Part shown: positions 1 through 12,763 of the stretch, piece after piece
Numbering within the stretch: position 1 is the stretch's first letter
How the letters are laid out: each line of letters opens with the position of its first letter
Source of the DNA: Liolophura sinensis
Lineage: Eukaryota > Mollusca > Polyplacophora > Chitonida > Chitonidae
Reading direction: 5' to 3'
Assembly: GCF_032854445.1 (NCBI RefSeq)
Contig: NC_088307.1
Span: 10,478,001 to 10,542,000 of the forward strand
DNA: 64,000 nucleotides
Notes under the pieces: model-generated
What the model was told of the DNA's origin: nothing
Databases searched by the model: none
Seen by the model: the letters and a program-made list of their open reading frames with translations, nothing else
Position numbers and translations under genes: made by a program

Positions 1-2410
1 GACGTTAGCGCATCGCGGGTGATCTTTTTTTTGAAGTGTGTGTGGGGGTATGCTGTATATAGAGGATAATGACTGATTAAATATATAGGTCCCGTTAATC
101 GTGCTTATGTAGGAGTCAGACTTTAGTACCACAGGAATCTTTTTTCTTCTCCGGATCGGTAAAGATTTATGCTGAATTATACCTACATCGCAGAACATTT
201 GTATATAGCTCAACAACATTGTTTGTTTTTCTTCTTATTTTGTTTTTTTATTGGCTACAGTGACATGGTCGCCAAGATGTTAGGTATTTTTGTGTTATTA
301 CAGAATGACGTGAGTATCGGGTATTTTTCTCAAGAATTATAAGTCACCAGTTTTTCTTTAATCCCACCCCCAACATTGTAAGTTAAGTGAATGTTTAGAA
401 GTAACAACCCCCCATCCCTCTGAAAACCTCTGCCAAAATATTTAAATGAGGCACTGTCAATTCACTGGAAATGGAGCATGCGCACAGCACTCGGTAAACT
501 CCCTATGTAAACAAACATTGCCGAAGTCTAGAGTTGTACATGGTGGTCAGCTTGAACGGTGGAGTACATTGAAGAAAGAGAAGGGACCCACGAAACACGA
601 AAATGTCGCAAAACTACTGCTAAATTCGTGGATGCAAATGTTGTTGCTGTGGACAGGAGGTGAACTGGCACACGTTTATGACGTTTATTAGTTTAATGAG
701 ACGATTATTCGTAACCTTTTCTCAGTGCTGTTTAAGCTGCTGTACTCTGCATGTATCTATGTGTATCACTATTCGAAATTATCCGAGTTCGTCCACTGAT
801 CGGGAGTCCGCACCATGTCATAGGGAACGTTCCGAAGGTCGCGCATATTTTTCCGGGCCTTTTGGTTGAATATTCATGAGGCAAAATGACACGCCTTCTT
901 TTTGTTGCATTCAAATACTCCATTGATATTTCTTTATTTCAGAGTGAGCGATTTAGTTCATGAACGAACTTTAAAACTTCCAAATTTTTGGCGACCATGT
1001 CACTTTCTTATTCTTGATCATGTATATTTATATGTTTTGGGTATTGTTTGCTTGAAGAATTGTGTTCACTCATTCACAGTATATTATCGATGTCACAACT
1101 CGTTCTTTGCCGGATTTTTCCCCCTCTTTTAGATTTAATTTATTAGATTTGTGTTTGATACTTAAACAACGGCGGTCATTGTTTATGAAAGGAGAAAATC
1201 GGTCATTTCGTACTGATTCTAAATGACGTTTAACATCGTTTACAACAACAACAACAACAAAATGTGACTAATGAATGTAGTTCTGCGGTAGATTTTTGAC
1301 CATGTTGAACAAACTGACTAACTCTTTCTACTCTATGCGCTAAACATGGTTTGGGTGTTAAATTTTCACGTTTAGTACGATTGTACGTGACAATGCATCT
1401 GTATGTGTATTTATTGAGGAAATGTAACTGTTTAACGATTAAAACGAATCTGTGACGTCAATGTGCATCAGTATGGGCCGACATAACCGACGTAGATAAA
1501 AAATAAACATACTGTACGCCTATCGTGATGTGTGGAGTTTCATCGCCATTTTTTTGTATCCATCATTGTCATTTCATTCCAATTATTTCAACCTAATTAA
1601 CGGCTCATTTAGAACTGTTGATAACAAGACTGTAGTACTAACGATACCACTATAACTATACTAATATATTTTTGTACTACGCAAAATTTGTAGTATGATA
1701 TCGATTTGCTTTGTCTGTTAAAAGTGGAACAGGGTTTCATTAACCTGTCGAATTTGAAATGAGATTTGTTTTTCTTGGCATAGTTTGAAGAAGGGTTTTG
1801 TTCCCTGTATATCGCCTAAAGTGTATAATTTTAAAACGTAATATGTTTTACCCGCAGCAAGGCTGAGACGGTACACGGTTTGCTTTTGACGTATATTAAC
1901 TTGTTTGCGTTCGTTGCATACTATAGACGATTTATAGATGTGTGCGCGTGTTTGTTGTGTTGCGAAACATTCCTCACTTTGTAAATAAAAAAATATTCAC
2001 TAATCCAATGAAGCTTAAGATGGTCGTCAGACTAATAAAATGTATTTTCTGCGTCCATGATTATAGCTTACGTAAACCTTGAATTTGTTGTCAAAGCTAA
2101 TGTTGGTGTGACTTTTAATGTCAAGGGGATCACGGATTCGAATCCCATTCTAGCTCGCTCCTTGGCAGAACCGCATACTAGGAAACCACATGACGATGCA
2201 GGCACCTCTGATATTTTACTGGACAGGAAATTTGTGGATTTCACCACTCTAACCTTCCAGTTTAGTTTGTCCAATCGCTATGATACTGCAGTATTTGTTG
2301 CCTCACTAAGCCCGGCAAATGCACTCTGCGTACACATTGTCCGTCGCCCTTCGGGCGGCACTTTTGGACGCTTGCGCAGTCTAGCTTTCTTTTGATGACA
2401 CTTTCAGCAG
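1..2410. other. Left flank, no gene recognised
   Basis: I could not support any coding exon here. Open frames are short and without recognisable domains. An AATAAA hexamer followed by A-rich sequence at 1984-1989 could be the poly(A) signal of a plus-strand gene entering from the left, which would make much of this a 3' UTR; that is a guess. Near the right end, 2134-2146 reads GGATTCGAATCCC, a good match to a tRNA B box, so about 2100-2395 may be an old tRNA-derived repeat. Confidence 0.4.
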
Positions 2411-2634
2411 TACACTAAAAAAAAAAACCCGTTAATTTTAGCAGAAAGTCTTATCCGAGTCAGGTCAGGTGTCACATTCAACATAATATCCTGTTAGTCT
2501 AATAGAATGGTTATGCTGAATTAATAGAATATGTGTGTTATATTTAACAGAATGACCTGCTGCAACATTCTTAGCAGCACACAGACATGAGATTTCTGTT
2601 AAAGTTTACAAATCATTATTTTTTTTTTAGTGTA
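2411..2634. mobile_element. Short TIR element (MITE), copy 1
   Basis: About 224 bp. It begins TACACTAAAAAAA and ends with the reverse complement, TTTTTTTAGTGTA. Further in, TTAATTTTAGCAG on the left pairs imperfectly with CTGTTAAAGTTTAC on the right. Its core (around ATAATATCCTGTTAGTCTAA) is repeated in a second copy at 40601-40850, which shows that it is a dispersed element. It has no coding capacity, so it would need an autonomous relative. A TA target duplication is possible because both ends abut TA, but that cannot be separated from the TIR itself. Confidence 0.7.
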
Positions 2635-2932
2635 CTGTTGAATGAGGAGTGGCCGTCAACGAACACTAGACTCTGCAAGCGTAAACATGCGCGACGTGAG
2701 CCCGTTATTGTCATCATCGAAGGCCACGAAGGAAGTTTGTCAAACCACCCATAAACTGGTAGCCTTTGTATAAACATGTGGAAAATTATTCAGTGCTGCG
2801 TTAAGCAACAATCACTTGATTAATTAGTTGATGAGAGAACATGATTAGAAATAAACTACTTTAAATCTTGGACTAGAAGAACAGTACCAGATTAAACTGA
2901 ACATCCTATCATCATGTATTATGTATTTAACT

Positions 2933-3267
2933 GGGCCAGCTTCATTGACCTCATGGTCAGAGCATCCGCCTCAAATTTGGGAGACTTGGGATCAAACCCA
3001 GGTCGGGTCATACTAAAGAGTTTACAAATGGCACTTGTTGCTGCTTCGTTTGGCGCTCAGCGCTAAAAGATCAGAGCAAGGACAATTGGCTGGTTGGCGT
3101 GGTGTCAGTATAATGTGACTGATGGGTGAAATATTATGCCTTGCATTTTCGATGTGATTCTTCAGCTTAAAGAAACAAGAAACACACAGTGTATGTACAC
3201 ACATCCAATGACTCCTCGTCGTCATATAACTGAAAACCTGCCATGTAAGTACGACGTAAAACCTGAA
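2933..3267 (+). mobile_element. tRNA-derived SINE, family B
   Basis: The head looks like a tRNA: A-box region CTCATGGTCAGAGCATCCGC and B-box-like GGGATCAAACCC. It is followed by a body containing TTTGGCGCTCAGCG and GTCAGTATAATGTGACTG, and a 3' part with CGTCGTCATATAACTGAAAA and TACGACGTAAAACC. The same body, in the opposite orientation, recurs at 30823-31160 and 62434-62807, and a diverged part lies at 13342-13530. Confidence 0.75.
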
Positions 3268-3279
3268 GCATACCTGCAT

Positions 3280-3495
3280 TTATTTATTTATTGGATTGAG
3301 GTCTTGCTCAAGCAATTTTTCGTTGTGGTAAGAGTTATGGGCGAAGAAAAACAGGGCGTCTGGAGTAAACCACAGACATTCGTATAGTACCTGACAAACC
3401 CCTTGTCTAAAATGTTGTAGCCGGAGCAGCAGCAACTGGATTCGAACACCCGACCCCACTGCCCAAGTCCGTGACAATCGCAGCATGGTGTGTCA
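3280..3495 (-). mobile_element. tRNA-derived SINE-like repeat, minus orientation
   Basis: On the minus strand the segment carries GGTGTTCGAATCC (3444-3456), a near-perfect tRNA B box, and it ends at a TTTATTTATTTATT stretch on the plus strand, that is, an AATAAATAAATA tail. This is the usual SINE architecture. The body differs from families A and B. Only one copy is visible in the window, so its membership of a family is inferred. Confidence 0.5.
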
Positions 3496-3846
3496 TGATT
3501 TGTACCAAACACTGTCATGACTGCAGGTAAATGTTTGCTTCATGAGGAACTTACAGTGAAGTGAAGGCGAGAAGTTTCGCTAACCAAACCAAGCATTGCG
3601 ATTACCAGTTTCATGCTTTGTTGACGCAAACATGTATGAACAATGGGGAGGGGGAGGAGGAGGGGGTATTTAGAGAGATAAAATAACTATTCCCCTCCCT
3701 CCCCCAATTTTTGGGGCATAACTTTCTCCATTTCTCCTAAAAGTAATATTTTCGTTTTACAGTTACTTTTCATGTATCTTTTAAGAAGCTCACGAGACGC
3801 CATGTGCAACTTGTGACGTAAAATCATTCCAAGTGGTATCCGCGAG

Positions 3847-6800
3847 TCACATTTTTCTGAGGAAACCGTTCATATTCCATGTTCCGTTGTACCTAAAACA
3901 AAACCAGAAAGCACTGGTCAGTCCGCATTAGTTTAGTCTAAAGTAAACGAAAACAGACGCATAAAACGCATATTGTATGTTGGCCAGGTATTAAGGAAGA
4001 ATGTCCGAAAAGTATTTTATAAACGTCACTTAACATTTTGCTATTAAAGACAAACGTCAGATCATTACTGCTTGCCAAGTTGCATCATCAGTACAGTGCA
4101 TACATTTATCTCCCCTGAGGTGTTTCCTTTCAATGATGTCTTTAGCAATAGTTATACCTCCATACACACTAAGAAAACGTTCCGGTAACAGGAGGCTATA
4201 AATTGAACAAATCAATAAAAACATTAATTTCTGTATGAAAATGTTTATTATCTCAATATTTGCTAAAATGCCGATGTAAATAAACAAAGAAAACTACGTT
4301 ATATAAAACTAAAACAATTTTTGTGCACTTGTTTTCATTCTAAAATAATATATTCATGGAAAAGAAAATTAAAAATGACTAAATGAATAAAAATGAAGGT
4401 GTTTTTGGAAAATACTTAAATTCATCTATTAATTCAAAGCTTAATGTCCGTCATTCAGATAAATTCAGAAAAAATGAGGGGACGAACTAAGGGAAATAAT
4501 CCTGTAAAATACATACCCGAACATGTCGTTGTAGCGAGTGTCCACCAGCAGATCGCCCGGATGTTTCTTACAGAACTCCCGTAGGACCTTCATCTTTTCG
4601 GGACCCCAATTCGGTTTATGAATGAGTCCACCGTCAGCACTCGATTCGGCGATGGTGTCATGGTGGGTGTCTTCTGCTACGAAGTAGTCACCCGTTACCA
4701 TGTATTTATAAAAATATTCCAACTGGCCAGCAACGTTCTCGTGCGAATCCTCGATGATCATCCATGGGTGCGGGAGCGACTGTAAGAAAAAAAAAATGGT
4801 CTATTAAGCTCAGTATATTCCAGTGCTGACAAGATACTGTCAGAAAAGAAAACTTAAATATCAAACAAATACCAATGAAAAGAGTATGCATTTTTTCGCA
4901 TGTGCAATCCATAAAAAAATCTAAGGTGTACCTCAAGTTGATAAATTATAAATAAATTCAGCACCAAAACCCGCTGTGGGCGACTCCATTTTATTTAAGA
5001 ACTAGTCCTGAAGTCTTCTGTGTTAAGTGGATAATTTTTGTCGGAAACCTCCGAAGTGCAGTTCGTACATTTCCGGTAGAAAATGTACGTGACCTGTCAA
5101 CCGCCGGTACTTCGCGTTGCTTCGGTAACTGGCGCTTGACGATCGGGAAACCGGAATCTTGGATGTATTTTCCGAGTTTACACGAACAAGCTGGCAGTTT
5201 TAACGACTCTCACTGGCTAAGAGGCAACACTCCCCCAGCATATATTACAGGGTGTTAAAGACAGAAGACGCGATTGATTCAGCGATTTATGCCAGCTTTG
5301 CCGTTTTCAGGCTTTACGTTTATGGCGAAGAAAAATCGCAAAATTATGCAGCATGCACCACCAGATAGAAAACAAAAAATGTGCTATTTTCTGCCTATAG
5401 TGCCATGTTTTAAAATCTTCTTCTAGTCTGATATGTAGTTCAGGATGTTGCCTATTGAATAAAATTACACAAAATCCTCTCAGCCTTCTTACTGTGGTGT
5501 AAAAAAAAGCCTTAAGTTACGATTTTCTTCAAGCCCCAGTGGTAAGTCAGGAAATTAATCAGAACCTAATGTGTTGACGTCAGCGGTGATAGCTGACAAA
5601 CTAGCGTGCTTTGGGGGAGGGGGATATAGGCACCTGGTTCCGCATTCCCAATATGTTCAGCGATGACGTCATTTCCGAATATTTCCGAAAATTGACGAAA
5701 AAGGTGCATAAATAGAGCGGTTATTGATAAAATGTGCCTGAAAACTGGGGAAAAAATATTCTCATTTCTTTTTGACTGAATTTGATTCATTTTTTTTTTA
5801 AATTATGCAACTTTTGTTGACATTAATTTACCAATCACTTGTTTCGCCGTGCTCCGGAGGCACAAATGACTCCCATTTTCTCCAATAACTTCGTAAGTGA
5901 ACAAAAGATCAGCTGCTCAATTTTTATCCGTTTTTCGTATACTCTGAACAACTTCTCGTGAAACATTTTCCAGGTGCCAATAAATATATATGTAATTAAA
6001 AATAGTTGCCTAATATTTCTGACAGTAAACATTTTTGTTGAAATTAAGTTAACAAACAGTAATCTGGCTACGTTCTTGTATAGGCTCGCAAACGAACCTG
6101 CTTTCCTTCACTAACTTCTTATGTTCATAATAGTTCTACACTTCAATTTTCTACGTTTGGTTCGTCCACTCTGAATAACTTTTTGTGAATTTTTTTTCTG
6201 GTAAATGTAAATAAAAACTAATTGCTTAACATTTTTGACAGGTCACGTGGTACAGTAGGAGCTTTTTTAACCTTCAGCGATAAAAGAGTGCGAACTTGAA
6301 ACTTCTCTATTGCCTTGACACGAGACGCTTTGACTCAGTTCAACAGCAAGTCGTGGACACCGCTTAGCCTTTCTGAAATGCCGGCGAGCAGCTGCTGTAC
6401 AGTAAGTTTTATCCCTTGTGTCAAGTGGTTTGAATAACGGCAACTTAGGAACTTCCTTCATACGCAAATTTGGATACTTTTGTAATTCATCCCTCTATGA
6501 AACTCACCTTGCGTCTTTCCGACAGGCATCATTGTTGCTAAAAAAAATGACTGCTTTTCTTTACATGGCCACGTCCTAATTTCATAAATTATATAAATAG
6601 TTCGTTGAAAGTCGTTTTGGAAAATGGTCTTGCGATTATCGATCTGGAACACCTATTATGGTTAACGATTGGCATACGAATGTCTGATGCGACGCCTAGG
6701 TTTAACCCAGTCTTACCTCAAGCAGGCTCTCCGGGAATACCTCGTCAATTTTGTAAATGTCTCCTTGGATGAAGGTGATGATGTCATTTTGTTTTACCTT

Positions 6801-7992
6801 TGGGTCAAGGTTAGACAAGTCTATATCGGACGAGATTACGCGAGACTTCAACCCGAACGTGGTCACGTGATCTGCCAGCCACAATGCCGAGCCTCCCCGG
6901 AAGGCCCCGATTTCTATAATGGTGGCGGGTTTTAGCTCCCATAGCATGGACTGATATATCGTGATGGATAACGGGTCCTTCCACATTATAATGCCTTGCC
7001 ACTCTGTCAGACATTTTCCTTTCTTTATAGCCTGGAATTATGAAACGGAAACTGTTTTTGTTTTAAATTTATTTATTTATTTATTCGATGTTTTGCGAGG
7101 TACTCAAGGATATTTCACTTATACGACGGTAACCAGCATTATGCTGGAAGGAAATCGTTAACTGGTTTCATCATGAACATATCCGGGCCCTGCGTGGCCT
7201 CGTGGTTAGTGTTCTAGAACAGCGCTCAGGAGCCTGTCACCTATGTGGTCGCTGTAAGTTCAAGTCCAGCTCATGCTGGCTCCTCTTCGGACCCTACTGG
7301 TGGGAGACGCGGGTCATTGTCCTGCACCAGCACGCTAACCCCTAGGCCACGGAGCACCAAATACAAGTATTATATTCATTTATTTGGTTGGCTTTTTAGG
7401 CCATACACAAGAATATTTGTCTTAGACGACGATGGCCAGCTTTATAAAGTGGAGAAACCTGGCAACGCTCGAGGGAAATAAACGACCTTCCGCCGGTTTT
7501 TGCCAGCTCTTCCCACGTATGACCGGAGAGGAAGCCAGCATTAGTTGGGCTTGAACCGAGAGGCTCCCCAATCACTGGGGCGGCACTGGCGGGCTAACAT
7601 CCCATACAAGTACTACGATAAGACCACAACATAACTTTAATACAAACAGCCGCGGTAAAGGATGCTGTAGATCATTTTACACTGCACGTAGATTTACAGT
7701 GATGGGAACAATATATAAACGCAGCACGTTGTGTTAAGGCATGTACGCAAAGAAAGACGTCTTGTGAATCAGCTTGCACTGCTACTCACCTGAAATGCCT
7801 CTCCTGTAATGGCGGACTTGTCTTCCCGTGTTTCCATCCGTACATAACGGGACCTGTCATCGGGCACTTCATTTTTCAGTTTATCTCGTGCATCCTTGAA
7901 ACTATCGTAGAATGACGATGCTGAATTTGACTTATTAGCCTCTTGCTCCATTCTCGTAACGTTAGCTGTGGTGGATTGTCGTATATGATAGC
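3847..7992 (-). CDS. CmcI-like SAM-dependent methyltransferase family protein (3' four exons, 5' end missing)
   Basis: Four minus-strand exons join in frame: 7790-7992, 6717-7031, 4517-4779 and 3847-3892, giving about 274 codons and a TGA stop. The first two introns are phase 0 and the last is phase 2, all GT-AG. The second exon encodes a Rossmann SAM-binding start, IIEIGAFRGGSALWLADH, followed by an acidic turn (ISSDIDLS). The third has PHPWMIIEDSHENV and YFVAEDTHHD, the acidic metal-site segments of the cephalosporin hydroxylase / rhamnosyl O-methyltransferase (CmcI) family. The protein ends DMFGYNGTWNMNGFLRKM. Family members bind SAM and a divalent metal; the substrate is unknown here. The upstream exon begins mid-codon behind an acceptor, so at least one 5' exon lies above 7992. 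I could not identify it; a signal anchor would be plausible. The family is mainly bacterial and patchy in animals. Confidence 0.75.
7063..7160 (-). mobile_element. SINE family A, 3' fragment
   Basis: TTTATTTATTTATT followed by a diverged GGTGTTTTACGCCGTACTC-type tail and a CACTTATACGACGG core, in minus orientation. It lies in the intron just 5' of the 6717-7031 exon and is truncated before the tRNA head. Confidence 0.7.
7186..7350 (+). mobile_element. SINE family A, diverged head fragment
   Basis: The segment contains a recognisable tRNA-like head (GGCCTCGTGGTTAGTG, then GTCGCTGTAAGTTCAAGTCC, the B-box region) and CTCATGCTGGCTCCTC. The central and tail parts are lost. A second, inverted head-like piece (CACGCTAACCCCTAGGCCAC) follows at 7332-7351, which suggests two old insertions back to back. 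Confidence 0.6.
7374..7605 (-). mobile_element. SINE family A, diverged near-full copy
   Basis: Minus orientation. It runs from the TTTATTTGGTTGG tail through AGAATATTTGTCTTAGACGA and CCGGAGAGGAAGCCAGCATT to a degraded head (CACTGGCGGGCTAAC). Divergence is high compared with the copies at 27943 or 29949, so this is an old insertion. Confidence 0.7.
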
Positions 7993-10167
7993 CTGCAGAA
8001 AGCAAATCGTGGTGAAAATGGCCTATTAATCTCAATCAGTTGAGCTCGTTCTAACAGGCCCAGTTACGCTTTGACCTACAAAAAAAACCACCTTGTCATA
8101 ACAGCCTTAAAAGGACGGAAGCCTGTTGATGTTACAGTTAAAAAAATATATATGCGTAAAATTTTACAATGGTTTTTGTTTTGATTAAATCAACAGGATG
8201 AATGTGGGAAGTCAGTCTAGTGGGAATAACTTGGTATTGAAAAGTCCACACATTCAGTTCATCATATACATGCGTTATCAGAGCAAACTACTACATGTAC
8301 AATTGCACAAAAGCTGCACTGTGTCTTTACGTGGAAAGCATTATTCGATAATTACCATGCAAACAATATGGAGTAGGCTACATGTATATGGTAATGCGCG
8401 ATTCGTCCTGGCCTTTATATGACAATTCACGCCCAAAACGTGTGCCTGGTGCATGTACGTGTTCACAGCATACGTTTACAAAATGACCGGCGAAGGCGAG
8501 TTAAGTTTGTACAATGTAGAGGATCGAGTAAGAAAATTCTAAGAAAAATTAAGTTGGTCTGCATGCTGCATGGTCTGTTGATCATTTGGTTGTGCATGGG
8601 GAACACATCAGTTTCATGCATGATTTAAGGGCTGCGGTTGAACCATGCATCGTGCGTGATTTTATCTCTCAGTTCTCTCTAACCTATAACACGAGCTCCA
8701 TGGTAGTAGGCCTATATAGAGTGCCAGATAGCAGTGTGAGTGAAAACTTGGTGCAAAGTACGACGTGAAACTCCCAGCATATATACATATACGTAGTGGT
8801 ACACGTGTAAATCCGCCTGCATGTATGTGGGCATACACGTTGCCCTACAAAAAAAACAAACCATGTATACATTTATCGATAAAGTATCCTATTTGAAGAT
8901 TTAAAAAGTATATTTTTGTGATGTTGCATCACCGAGACATCACAGTTCAAAATAAGCAAAACAAGCACATTGAGAAAATCAAAAACGCTAGCCGCCATGT
9001 TATCAATTTCCATCAGAGACGCGAGTTATTTCTAAAACTGAATTATCCGTTTCCGCTTTTGTTATGATTTTTGTACGGTGGGTATCTTGGGCCACCTCTT
9101 GGTATATATAGTCTTTGCATAATCATGTTAATAATGTAAATATGTAGTTTTCATCAAAAAATAGGCATTTAATATGAATTATAATAATATTTATGAATGT
9201 TTTAATAATAATATGATCAATATCTAGGTTGAACATATTTGTTAGCTGAAAGGATCAAATTCTGGTGCAAATATAGCTATTAAACATGTGTTACATATAA
9301 ACATGTGCTCTTTTATAACATTATTTAACAAAGACAATAAGTTGTGGTCCAAAATACCCACAATACAAAAATATTTCCAAATACCCTTTTCTCTTGAGAG
9401 CAACAATCGAAAAAATATAAAAGACCATACATGCAAAAAAGTTTTCATGCTCTTTCATTTGATTTTGGGGTCATGGTTTATGTTTTCTTCTCCTTTGACT
9501 CCAGGAGTACGCCATTCAGTTTAGATTATTTTCAGTTATATTTTGCTCTATAAAAGCAAAAGGAAAAAATATTGAAGATCACTTTTACAACTAACATTTC
9601 GCACTCTTTCATCTAAACTTTATGTAATTCTTGTTTTTACGCGATACTTTTTTCAATATTGGGAATTCAGTTGATGTGTGCTATACACGGAGTCAGAATA
9701 CGTCTCTTTGTAAAGATGGGATTGTCAGCTTTATTCCCGTTTCCTTCACAGTAAACAAAGACGCAAGAAGAACACTGGAGATCTACCATTTCGCATGTTT
9801 GCAAGATATTTATTCAAGCATGTGAATAAATTGCACTGAAAGCTGCTTTTCCTATGCTAAAAAGACTAAGCAAATATATTAAGCATACAGCTCAACCCCA
9901 TCAAAAGAATAGTAAAAAGTAACTTACATATTGATTTAATCAATGTAAATAATCATTTCTTTGTGGCTTGACCATCTCTTGGGATATTTTATCCGGGTCT
10001 GAGTACGACCTGACGGAAGTTGGGTATTTCCAGCACGACTTATTACACAGAATACGAGTTGTTCATATTGCGTCGAAATGACGTTTTTTTTTAAACGACT
10101 GATATTCAATGCTTAATGACACTTTACAAAATGACATAAAATTTGTTTTCTTCCTCTACAGAGAGAC
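7993..10167. other. Gene-free stretch
   Basis: AT-rich DNA with short, unrecognisable open frames. The missing 5' exon of the methyltransferase-like gene may lie here or further right, but no candidate with the required phase (one base carried into the next exon) and a convincing protein was found. Confidence 0.35.
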
Positions 10168-10372
10168 ATATAAGGCCGAGTGGTCAGTGTGCCAGCTCGG
10201 GACAATGACTCATGCAGGAACGTCTTACCATTACATGTGGCCGCTATGAGTTCAAGTCTACATCTGGCAGACGCTAGCTTCCTTTTCGGTATTGCGTGGA
10301 AAGGTCTGTCAGCCGTGATATAAATGACATCTTGAGTACGACGTACAACACCAATCAAATAAATAACTACAT
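10168..10372 (+). mobile_element. SINE family A, diverged copy
   Basis: Plus orientation: head AGGCCGAGTGGTCAGTGTG, B-box region GGCCGCTATGAGTTCAAGTC, and tail CTTGAGTACGACGTACAACA with CAATCAAATAAATAA. An internal part of the body is deleted. Confidence 0.75.
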
Positions 10373-12327
10373 ATTCTTCTTGAATATATCTTCCGTCCAC
10401 ACAATTTCAGCCCTTCCACTCCCTGAAGCCCTTACAACACTTGGGAAACCTGAGGCTGGAAGGGACAGAAAATCTTCGTGAAGACTTTGGAATTCTGCAA
10501 AATGGAATCGGGCTAGAATGATATTTCTTTATACTCTATGTTGTTGTTGAAGTTAAACCTGCCATAAGTTGCTGCTGCACCGTAAAATGGGTTCCAATCG
10601 TAAGGCCGGGCAATGTTGCAAAACGTTCACGTTTAGTGCAGGCCGGAAACTACGTCGACATAGTGCAGTGCTGCCTCACTGGAATGCCATGTCGTAGCCA
10701 CCAACTACGACGCTCACCAAGTTATACCGGACTGTACAAAAGCATACAGATTGTCGGGTCTTAATCTTGTATTTTATACAGTGTTCCAAACGCGTATTAT
10801 TTGGTGTGAACCAAACTAAAGGAGGTGTGTTCCTCAATAAATAAAATGCCACAAGAAGCGTGTTCAGGAAAGACAGCTGAATTTCAACCAACTTTTGCCA
10901 CCTGACTTTTTTTATTTTTTATATTTATTATTTCTGATAATTTCTCGAAGGACATAAATTATACATTATTCGGCAGTATTCTTTTTTTAATCACGTTAAC
11001 GATCTTTCCTGTACAGATAACTTTCGACTGAATCTTCGAGATTTACATGGAATTTGTGGAACAATCCCTTAGTGTTCCAACGTATTTCATTTTGCAAACT
11101 GTTACATTAACCTATCTGAAAACCAACTAATTTCTGCTTGTGGTGTTCACACAGCAAGACACTGTCCACACAAAACTGGTTAAAAGGATCGAAAAACACA
11201 GCGCAACGCACTAGATACACATCGGTAATGAGCAAAGTTGCAAGGGGAACATGGCGGCTCAGGCTAATCAACCTTGGAAACTAGTTCAAGGTCAATGATA
11301 AAGAAGCATAGTGCTTTTCTGCACGCCTAGGTACAAATTTTAATAAACTTGCTTCAAGACTTCAGAGGGACATTTTGTTTACAAGCTTGTCGCTAAACAT
11401 AACTTATGTAAATGCAACGACCTTGGAAAAAAAAACAACTGACAAAGGTCACTAGAATAAATAGGATTTTTTCAATGGCTAATTGTACAATTGGTACGTG
11501 TTAGGTCAAACTGACTACAAGTGTTAAAGAGAAATCGTCTTTTCTACGAAAACTGTACCATTTTAGGCCGTGTTGTAAAAACTAGGCAGAATTTACTGTG
11601 TAGAGACAGTCGACGGTTCCACAGTTAAGCAGAGTTCTGAAATCTATGCTACGTTCACAGCAGGGGCACAATACCTCTCTGTTCAGTATCGTTTACAGTG
11701 TCATATGATTTATACCATATCAAAGATTGAGAGACAAATGATCAGGAAAAGAGGCCATTATAAAGGTACGTGTTTAATTCCGCTTAGCCCGGGGTTAGGG
11801 TCAGTATATTCATCGTGATGAATTGAATCGCCCGATGTATCAACAGTTGCATTCAAAGTGCAGCTGATACACTTTGTTACCGACAACTTCTATTCTAGCA
11901 TGATACATGATTTGAATACTGATTTCACTCAATCGCATAGAGACAAAATGATTTTGTTATCTGATTTGCTGGATTCTGAGGATTCTTAAGATCATAGAGA
12001 AGTGTTTTAAGGTTTGTTTGGAAGGTAGGATGACCTGGTAGAAATGTAAGTTTCTAAACAAAAAGTAATATTTTTATGACTTAATTGTTGTACGATTAAA
12101 TTATACTGACGAGTTATAAGCATTTAAGAACTCTTCTGTCTAGCGAGGTACGTTTTGCCTTGTTAACTGCTCGATACAAGTCTTTCTCATTGCAAACCAT
12201 TCAGTGCGCCTGCGATAATTTTTTGCGCACGCAAAGTGATTTTTCCCTCCAATTAATCTGTTTGAAACAGTAGAATGTCATGCATTGGAGGCTTGTTCCG
12301 TGTGTTGATTTAAAAAAGAGTTAACGG
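10373..12327. other. Gene-free stretch downstream of FPGS
   Basis: No exon recognised. A short piece at about 10664-10695 (TGCCTCACTGGAATGCCATG) matches the body of SINE family B at 13400-13425. The rest is unique-looking AT-rich DNA. The 3' UTR of FPGS, read leftward from 12763, must begin here or in the SINE to the right, but I saw no clear poly(A) signal near its stop codon. Confidence 0.4.
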
Positions 12328-12597
12328 GGGGTCTCTGTGGCTGAGAGGGTTAGCACGTCAGCACATCGCCATTACATAGGAGCCTCTCACCAATGCGGTC
12401 ACTGTGAGTTCAAGTCTAGCTCATGCTGGTTTCCTCTCCAACCGTGCGTGGGAAGGTCTGCCAGCGGCATGCAGATAGCCGTGGGTTTCCCCTTGGCTCT
12501 GCTTGGTTTGCTCTCACCATAATGCTGGCTGCCGTCGTGTAAGTGAAATATTCTTGAGTACGGCGTAAAACACCGATCAAATGAATAAATAAATAAG
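12328..12597 (+). mobile_element. SINE family A, full-length copy
   Basis: Complete structure: tRNA-like head (GTCTCTGTGGCTGAGAGGGT, B-box region GGTCACTGTGAGTTCAAGTC), body (CGTGGGAAGGTCTGCCAGC, CCATAATGCTGGCTGCCGTC), conserved core GTGAAATATTCTTGAGTACG, and tail CACCGATCAAATGAATAAAT. It lies about 170 bp beyond the FPGS stop codon in the opposite orientation. Confidence 0.9.
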
Positions 12598-12763
12598 TAT
12601 ATATGTTTAACTATAGCTGCTATTCTCTGAGGTCAATGCAATATTTTGTCTACATATTGTAATACACGTGTAATCTGTTTAGGCAAAATTTTTGACAGAT
12701 ACAACACACACATATATATATTTTTTTTTACTACAAGGAGCTAGTAAGCCCTATGTTGCCTTA

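Noticed and set aside
2057-2395. 112-codon plus-strand frame
   Set aside because: Includes a tRNA B-box-like GGATTCGAATCCC and ends near a MITE; no domain, no splice context. More likely an old repeat.
6811-7014. Minus-strand alternative frame and plus-strand 88-codon frame over the SAM-binding exon
   Set aside because: Shadows of the 6717-7031 exon, which alone shows the family motifs and correct splice phases.
10676-10891. Minus-strand frame with a hydrophobic start, considered as the missing 5' exon of the methyltransferase-like gene
   Set aside because: Starts at TTG, not ATG, and its only good donor is in the wrong phase for the exon at 7992.
12337-12522. tRNA gene candidate from A and B boxes
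   Set aside because: The boxes belong to SINE family A heads; spacing and the lack of a cloverleaf with anticodon stem rule out a functional tRNA in any copy examined.
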